Below are positions 13,687 through 18,188 of a stretch of DNA of 18,188 bases, in pieces; position 1 is the stretch's first letter; every line of letters starts with the position of its first letter. The notes below the pieces were generated by a model. It was not told where the DNA came from. It saw only the letters and a list, made by a program, of their open reading frames with translations, and searched no databases. A program made the translations under genes and the position numbers. Source of the stretch: Candidatus Margulisiibacteriota bacterium (lineage in GTDB: Bacteria > Margulisbacteria > Termititenacia > Termititenacales > Termititenacaceae); contig JAIRZV010000156.1 in NCBI GenBank assembly GCA_031267055.1, positions 1-18,188 on the forward strand, written 5' to 3'.

Positions 13687-14592
13687 TTAGACCACTTTCA
13701 TTATATAGATCACCGTGTAAAACGCCGGACGATTGTCGAGCGCAGTCGGCCGATCAGCCCCGTAGCTAAATGAATATGAAGCACCAGTTAATGTATTAGA
13801 AACATGAATATTATCGTCGTACCATGCTGTATCAAGACTACGAACATTCATCCATTGCCCTGCTATTTTAACATGTCCACCTTCGTCACCAATTCCATTA
13901 CGATGAACAATAGATTCCCACCAGCCGTATAATTTTGGCAAATTGGCTTCGCTCAAAACAGGAGAATTTGTGCCGCCGGTTGCTCTATCATCACCATAAT
14001 CCCCGCCACGCAGGAACTTATCGATTAGATTAGGTGTGCCGTTCTGACCATTGCAGATTTTCCAGATAGCTTTGAAAGCCGAATCTTTGGCATCCCAGGC
14101 CGCTGCGCTGAAAGTCAGTATTGTGCCTTTCGGGAAAAAACCCAACGTGCTCAACGAATTTAATAATGCCAACTGTGCGTCGGATAATTTATCTTGTTTT
14201 ACGCTGTTTATGGCATAGACCTGCGCTTCAGTAGCGAATTTTACGCCGTTATCAGTAGCGTCTGTCGTTTTGGCTACACCCAACAGCGGTTCAGCCGCCG
14301 CGTCCGTTGTGCCAAAAGTTTTAATGCCGGTTATTGTTTCCACTCCGGTTTTGTGTAAAGCGCTGTTGTCTTTAGCATTCAAACTATCATAGACCGCTTT
14401 GACTGACGGATACTGCGCGATGCTTGAGCTGTTACTGCTGTCTATGGTATCTGTTTTATTGGCAACATTTTCTTTGGTATGCAAAGCATTGCGCATACCT
14501 TCAGCCGAAAGGCTTTTGCCGGTGGCGATATTGTAATCTCCCGTTGTAAAATCTATGTCTGTTGTGTCCGTGTAATTATCTGCGTTTGTCAT
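13687..14592 (-). CDS. Phage tail fibre/collar-like protein, module 2
   Basis: 301 residues from the ATG at 14592, chosen because AGGGGG lies seven to eight bases upstream; a longer frame to 14640 would cross the operator and promoter. The N-terminal half has tail-fibre features: KENVANKTDTID (about 36-47), SIAQYPSVKAVYDSL, and HKTGVETITGIKTFG. The C-terminal half is collar-like: GFFPKGTILTF, WKICNGQNGTPNLIDKFLRGG, and the closing LDNRPAFYTVIYIMKVV, which matches the end of the protein at 2776. Unlike that protein, the His-x-His repeats are absent and a shorter Trp/Gly-rich tip is found instead. The shared IATG-x-S near the N-terminus and the shared promoter layout make these paralogues with swapped tips. 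No other tail gene is nearby. Confidence 0.82.
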   Translation of the reverse strand: MTNADNYTDTTDIDFTTGDYNIATGKSLSAEGMRNALHTKENVANKTDTIDSSNSSSIAQYPSVKAVYDSLNAKDNSALHKTGVETITGIKTFGTTDAAAEPLLGVAKTTDATDNGVKFATEAQVYAINSVKQDKLSDAQLALLNSLSTLGFFPKGTILTFSAAAWDAKDSAFKAIWKICNGQNGTPNLIDKFLRGGDYGDDRATGGTNSPVLSEANLPKLYGWWESIVHRNGIGDEGGHVKIAGQWMNVRSLDTAWYDDNIHVSNTLTGASYSFSYGADRPTALDNRPAFYTVIYIMKVV

Positions 14593-14616
14593 AAAAATTC
14601 CCCCTTTTAACTTTCT

Positions 14617-14630
14617 TTGCCAGCTGGCAA
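14617..14630. promoter_or_regulatory. Operator B of module 2
   Basis: TTGCCAGCTGGCAA, a perfect 14-bp palindrome, 8-21 bases past the predicted collar transcription start and 49 bp centre-to-centre from operator A. The half-site TGCCA differs by one base from TGACA in module 1. Operator function is inferred. Confidence 0.7.
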
Positions 14631-14644
14631 GTAAAACCAACTAT

Positions 14645-14672
14645 ATTATATCCTATGATTTATACATGTCAA
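14645..14672 (-). promoter_or_regulatory. Consensus promoter of collar gene 2
   Basis: On the minus strand TTGACA (14672-14667), 16-bp spacer, TATAAT (14650-14645), perfect in both boxes and identical in spacing to module 1. The two spacers also share ATCATA at the same place. Confidence 0.8.
14654..14659 (+). promoter_or_regulatory. -10 box for leaderless XRE transcript, module 2
   Basis: TATGAT exactly six bases before the XRE ATG at 14666, with no Shine-Dalgarno between. Same geometry as 2697-2709. No clear -35. Confidence 0.5.
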
Positions 14673-14920
14673 TTGGCAAGTATCCGCGCAAAGCTGAGCT
14701 GGGCTTGAAATATGATTCGATAGATGTCGGCCTTTATCTAAAAGAATTACGTCTGGCACGGGATTTGAGCATTTATCAGCTGGCTTACAAAGCCGGTCTG
14801 CGCGAGTCCGTCATCATGCGTATCGAAAAAGGCCAACGCGAGCCGCGCCTCAATACCTTGCTCAAGATCATTGAGGGACTAGGGCTTACTCCGGCCCGTT
14901 TCTGGCGGGTTTTCGATTAG
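14666..14920 (+). CDS. XRE-family HTH repressor, module 2
   Basis: 84 residues. HTH at about residues 23-60 (LYLKELRLARDLSIYQLAYKAG, then LRESVIMRIEKGQREP), followed by LNTLLKIIEGLGLTPARFW. It is the paralogue of the XRE protein at 2437 (see that entry). The recognition-helix region is RESVIMRIE here against NNTVIQRVE there, consistent with the one-base difference in the operator half-sites. It is divergent from the collar gene, with 73 bp between start codons. The 3' end converges on the ABC gene at 14957 across 36 bp. Confidence 0.9.
   Translation: MSIGKYPRKAELGLKYDSIDVGLYLKELRLARDLSIYQLAYKAGLRESVIMRIEKGQREPRLNTLLKIIEGLGLTPARFWRVFD
14667..14678. promoter_or_regulatory. Operator A of module 2
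   Basis: TGTCA-AT-TGGCA, an imperfect dyad of TGCCA-N2-TGGCA. One half is the collar -35 hexamer (TTGACA on the minus strand), which accounts for the single asymmetric base. It overlaps the XRE start codon, with the centre 6.5 bp from its first base, as in module 1. Confidence 0.65.
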
Positions 14921-14956
14921 TTAAAAAATTTATGATGGTAAAGATATTTGCTGTGC

Positions 14957-16702
14957 TTAACGTTTTACTGTCCAACCCAAACTTTCCTGCTGCAATTTGT
15001 ACAGTCGCGCAAAAAGGCCGTTCTTGGCCAGCAATTCGCGGCCGGCGCCTTCTTCCACCAATCGGCCATTGTCTAAGACCGCTATTTTGTCCGCGTCCAG
15101 CACTGTGCGCAGTCTGTGCGCGATGACAATGACTGTCCGGCCTTTAACCAGTTCCGCCAGAGCCGCCTGTATCTGCGTTTCGTTTTCCGGGTCCAGACTG
15201 GCGGTGGCCTCGTCCAGCAGGACGATAGGCGCGTTTTTCAAAAGCGCGCGGGCGATAGAAATGCGCTGGCGTTCGCCGCCCGACAGCGTGCAGCCGTTCT
15301 CGCCGATAATCGTCGCGTAGCCCTGCGGCAGCGCGCGGATAAATTCATCACAGCGCGCCATTTTCGCCGCCGCGCGCACCTGAGCGTCCGAGGCATCCTG
15401 CCGGCCGAGGCGAATATTGTTCAGCGCCGTGTCATTGAACAGCGCCACATCTTGAAAAACAAAACTCATGTATTTTAATAAACATTCCGGCTCAATGCCG
15501 CGGATATTTTGTCCGCCGATCAATATTTCTCCCGACCGCGTATCCCAGAAACGAGCGATCAGCCGCGAAATAGTTGTCTTGCCACTGCCGGACGGCCCGA
15601 CCAGCGCGGTGACGCCGTTCTGCGGAATTTTCAAATTGATATTTTTCAGCACATCTTTATTGTGGTAGGCAAAGCTGACATTTTTTAATTCAATATTATA
15701 ATCCGGCAAAACAATATTTTCTGCGCCGCCCAAAAGCGGTTCGCGGCGCAAAGCCTGCATACGCCGTGTGGAGATAAGAAAATAAAAAAGTTCCGGCAGC
15801 AGGGTAAAGACGATAATCAGCGGCGAATAAATACGCGCGCTAATAATAATAAAAATCAACAGTTTAATAACGTCCAGACTGCCGCCAGTCAAAAGTAGCA
15901 CGCCGATCAGCGTTACCAGACCGAGACCCACCTGTAAAATCATCATGGCCAGCGTGATAGCCGTGCCGGTAATTCCTTCAAATTTAATTGCTTCGAACAT
16001 CATCGAGCGCAAGGCTATTTCCAGCACCCGGGATTTTTCGCCGGACAGACCAAAAGCCTTGACCACCTTGATGCCGTCCAGATATTCCTGCACCTGATCC
16101 GAGACATTCAGCTTGGCCTGCACACGCCGCTCGCCAAGTTTAGCCTGTATTTGCCGTCCGCCTAAAATCACACCCAGCGACAGCGGCAACGCGGCGAACA
16201 GAGCCAGCGCCATGCGCCAATCATAAAAAGCCAATGCGCCGCAGGCCAGCGCCGCCGCGATAATACCCGCGCACAAGCCCGGCGCCACGTGGCTCATCAC
16301 ATGTTCGATCGTGGTGCAGTCGGCCATCATATTGGTGGTCAGCTCGGACAGGTCTTTGTTGTTGAAGAAACTAAGCGGCAGGCGGCGAATATGCTCCGCC
16401 ACTTCCAGCCGGATTTTTTCCGACTCGCTGTAGGACACAGTGTAAGTTTTGCGATATTCATTTTGATAGGCGAAAAAATATAAAATGACCGCCGCTGTTC
16501 CGGCGCCGAATAGCAGCCACAGTTTCAGAATATTTAACGGCGCTCCATTTAACAGCGGCTCCAACAGGACAATGATAGTCTGAATGATCACCGCAAAAGA
16601 CAGCAAGAGCAACAAATTGGTCAGGACACAAGCGCGCACACCGCGCAGAAAATCCCGATAACCGTTGTCCGACAAGCCCAGTAATTCTTTGAATTTAAAC
16701 AC
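14957..16702 (-). CDS. ABC exporter half-transporter (permease-ATPase fusion)
   Basis: 581 residues from a GTG at 16702 with AAGGAG seven bases upstream. An N-terminal six-helix exporter domain (about 20-310; QVQEYLDGIKVVKAFG is the coupling region) is followed by an ATPase domain: Walker A GPSGSGKTT (369-377), Q-loop Gln417, signature LSGGE (473-477), Walker B IVLLDE (493-498), H-loop His529. The catalytic set is intact. The start overlaps the stop of the upstream ABC gene by 8 bp, so the two are co-translated and probably form a heterodimer. The pair resembles the YbtPQ/IrtAB branch, exporter-fold proteins some of which import siderophores; substrate cannot be told here. Confidence 0.92.
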   Translation of the reverse strand: MFKFKELLGLSDNGYRDFLRGVRACVLTNLLLLLSFAVIIQTIIVLLEPLLNGAPLNILKLWLLFGAGTAAVILYFFAYQNEYRKTYTVSYSESEKIRLEVAEHIRRLPLSFFNNKDLSELTTNMMADCTTIEHVMSHVAPGLCAGIIAAALACGALAFYDWRMALALFAALPLSLGVILGGRQIQAKLGERRVQAKLNVSDQVQEYLDGIKVVKAFGLSGEKSRVLEIALRSMMFEAIKFEGITGTAITLAMMILQVGLGLVTLIGVLLLTGGSLDVIKLLIFIIISARIYSPLIIVFTLLPELFYFLISTRRMQALRREPLLGGAENIVLPDYNIELKNVSFAYHNKDVLKNINLKIPQNGVTALVGPSGSGKTTISRLIARFWDTRSGEILIGGQNIRGIEPECLLKYMSFVFQDVALFNDTALNNIRLGRQDASDAQVRAAAKMARCDEFIRALPQGYATIIGENGCTLSGGERQRISIARALLKNAPIVLLDEATASLDPENETQIQAALAELVKGRTVIVIAHRLRTVLDADKIAVLDNGRLVEEGAGRELLAKNGLFARLYKLQQESLGWTVKR

Positions 16703-18188
16703 CGAACCGCTCCTTTCTCGCGTTAGAGGACAGCGTCCAGTTCAGTGCGCTCGTGTACTGTGCCCACATCCGGCTGTAAAGTCCCCGCGCGGCGGCCAAT
16801 TTTTCAGGCGTCCCTTCTTCGACTATTTTGCCTCTGTCCAGCGTCACGACTTTATCCGCGCCGCGCACAGTGGAAAGCCGGTGGGCGATAATAATGACAG
16901 TTTTATTCCGCATCAGTTTTTCCAGAGCCAGCTGTATTTTGTGCTCGTTTTCCGGATCAGCAAAAGCGGTGGCCTCGTCCAGCACCAGTATCGGCGCGTC
17001 TTTCAGCACAGCCCGCGCCAACGCCAGACGTTGTTTTTCGCCGCCCGAGAGATGAATATTTTTCGCGCCGATCACTGTGTCATAACCCCGCGGCAATTTC
17101 TGAATAAATTCATGACACTGCGCGGCCTTGGCGGCGGCAAGTACTTCCGCACGGGAAGCATTTTTATTGCCGATCAGAATATTATCCGCGATACTTTGCT
17201 TGAACAAAAACACATCCTGAAAAACAAAACTGACTATGCTCAGCAAATATTCGCTGGACATATCCCGAATATCCACGCCGCCGATCTTGACCGCGCCGGA
17301 CTGCGCGTCATAAAAACGGGGAATGAGATGGGCGATAGTGCTTTTGCCGCTGCCGGATGGCCCGACCAGCGCCGTCACTTCGCCCTGGCTGGCTGTGAAA
17401 CTCACGTCCGTCAACGCGGCCGGACCGGTCTGCATACCACTGTTGTAAGCAAAAGTTACATTCCTAAAACTTACGGAGTAATTATCCGTGGTCAGCGGAG
17501 TTTTGGTCTCCGGCAGCGGCCGCGCGTCCAGCATTTTGTCCATGCGCGCCACGCCGTCCGCGATTTGCTGTCCGATCTGTGACACATACAACAATTTGAG
17601 AAAAGGCGTAGCCAGCGACACGGAGAAAATCAGATAAAATACCGCGGACAGCGCAAACTGCGTATAGTCCGCTGTATGTCCGGCCAGCCAGATAATTGCC
17701 GGCAACAGAAACACATATACATTGCTGATAGCCGCCATAAACAGAACCATATACTTTTCAAAAGACAGGGTGTAGTTCAGGCAAAAACGACCGTAATTTT
17801 TAATGGTAGCGTAAAATTTGCGAAAAGAAAAAATCGTTTGATTGAAAGCCTTGACCACCGTGATACCGCGCACGTATTCGACCGCCGCGTTGTTCATAGC
17901 TTCCAGCGAGTCCTGATACTGCTTGATAAATTTCTGCGCGGCTTTATTGCCCATCGCTGAAGCTTGAATAGAATAAGCGAGAACGATCGGCACAAAACCG
18001 GCTAGCCCCAGCCGCCAGTCAAACCAAAAAAGTATGACCAGCGCCACCACCGGCATAGCAAAAGAGCCAGCCAGATCGGGCAGCTGATGCGCGATGAATT
18101 CTTCCAGCTTCTCGATATTTTCATCAACTATTTTGCGCAACTGGCCGGTAGGGTGTGCGGTGTGAAAGCCCAGCGGCAAAGCGGCAAT
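16695..18188 (-). CDS. ABC exporter half-transporter, N-terminus outside window
   Basis: 497 residues visible; the frame is open through 18188, so the true start and the first membrane helices (about 80-100 residues) lie beyond the window. The visible part starts in the membrane domain (LGFHTAHPTGQLRKIVDEN, then EYVRGITVVKAF). The ATPase has Walker A GPSGSGKST, signature LSGGE, Walker B LVLDE and H-loop IAHRL, all consensus. DEATAFADPENE after Walker B is the variant seen in the YbtP/IrtA-type group, supporting that branch. A TTG near 18179 is unlikely to be the start because conserved membrane-domain sequence continues past it. It is the upstream gene of the pair with 14957-16702. Confidence 0.9.
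   Translation of the reverse strand: MAALPLGFHTAHPTGQLRKIVDENIEKLEEFIAHQLPDLAGSFAMPVVALVILFWFDWRLGLAGFVPIVLAYSIQASAMGNKAAQKFIKQYQDSLEAMNNAAVEYVRGITVVKAFNQTIFSFRKFYATIKNYGRFCLNYTLSFEKYMVLFMAAISNVYVFLLPAIIWLAGHTADYTQFALSAVFYLIFSVSLATPFLKLLYVSQIGQQIADGVARMDKMLDARPLPETKTPLTTDNYSVSFRNVTFAYNSGMQTGPAALTDVSFTASQGEVTALVGPSGSGKSTIAHLIPRFYDAQSGAVKIGGVDIRDMSSEYLLSIVSFVFQDVFLFKQSIADNILIGNKNASRAEVLAAAKAAQCHEFIQKLPRGYDTVIGAKNIHLSGGEKQRLALARAVLKDAPILVLDEATAFADPENEHKIQLALEKLMRNKTVIIIAHRLSTVRGADKVVTLDRGKIVEEGTPEKLAAARGLYSRMWAQYTSALNWTLSSNARKERFGV

Noticed and set aside
13687..14592. Diversity-generating retroelement target
   Set aside because: Tail-fibre proteins are often such targets, but no reverse transcriptase, template repeat or adenine-biased variable repeat is seen in the window.
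16665..17582. 305-codon open frame on the plus strand
   Set aside because: Antisense to the ABC transporter genes; the codon pattern mirrors the ATPase domain of the true gene.

Overview
The window reads as a piece of a diderm (outer-membrane-bearing) bacterial chromosome of near-balanced GC, crossed by one clearly AT-richer island (about 4,010-8,600). The core genes are a sodium-pump-type oxaloacetate decarboxylase pair, an initiator tRNA, ribosomal protein L28, cobalamin-independent methionine synthase and a two-gene ABC exporter. A signal-peptide beta-barrel protein and a lipobox lipoprotein support an outer membrane. I cannot place the organism securely. An uncultured diderm lineage of the Margulisbacteria/Elusimicrobia kind is only a weak guess.

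Layout. (1) 1-2394: oadA (5' end outside the window) and oadB, 3 bp apart. (2) 2437-3615: a small XRE repressor gene divergent from a phage-tail-collar/needle-like gene with nine His-x-His motifs. (3) 3616-4054: a cluster of perfect hairpins carrying copies of the tRNA 5' end, then tRNA-fMet. (4) 4055-5136: another XRE gene divergent from an outer-membrane barrel gene, ending in a strong terminator. (5) 5137-8600: AT-rich island with a membrane protein, an ImmA/IrrE metalloprotease and a beta-family protein in one operon, convergent with and overlapping an sce7726-like nuclease-fold gene. (6) 8659-12170: peptidase S51-like gene, rpmB, and metE under a compact cobalamin riboswitch. (7) 12197-13686: a repetitive lipoprotein gene with a 16-base G tract and palindromes upstream. 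(8) 13687-14920: a second collar/XRE divergent module. (9) 14957-18188: two overlapping ABC exporter half-transporter genes; the upstream one runs off the window.

The most striking observation is that the two collar/XRE modules (2437-3615 and 13687-14920), about 11 kb apart and in opposite orientations, share one control architecture. The collar promoter is TTGACA-N16-TATAAT in both. Its -35 hexamer is buried in a dyad that also overlaps the XRE start codon, centred 6.5 bp from the first base of the ATG in both. A second dyad lies 48-49 bp away, just past the predicted collar transcription start. The XRE gene has a -10 box (TATGAT) exactly six bases before its ATG, so its mRNA is probably leaderless. 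The dyads read TGACA-N2-TGTCA in one module and TGCCA-N2-TGGCA in the other, which suggests paralogous, insulated repressor/fibre cassettes that diverged in operator specificity. A third XRE gene, unrelated in detail, is also divergent from a surface protein (outer-membrane barrel) and has three 16-bp-spaced TGTATG repeats at the promoter.

The island operon (membrane protein, ImmA/IrrE protease, beta-family protein, sce7726-like protein) next to a tRNA is a plausible but unproven defence or conflict locus.
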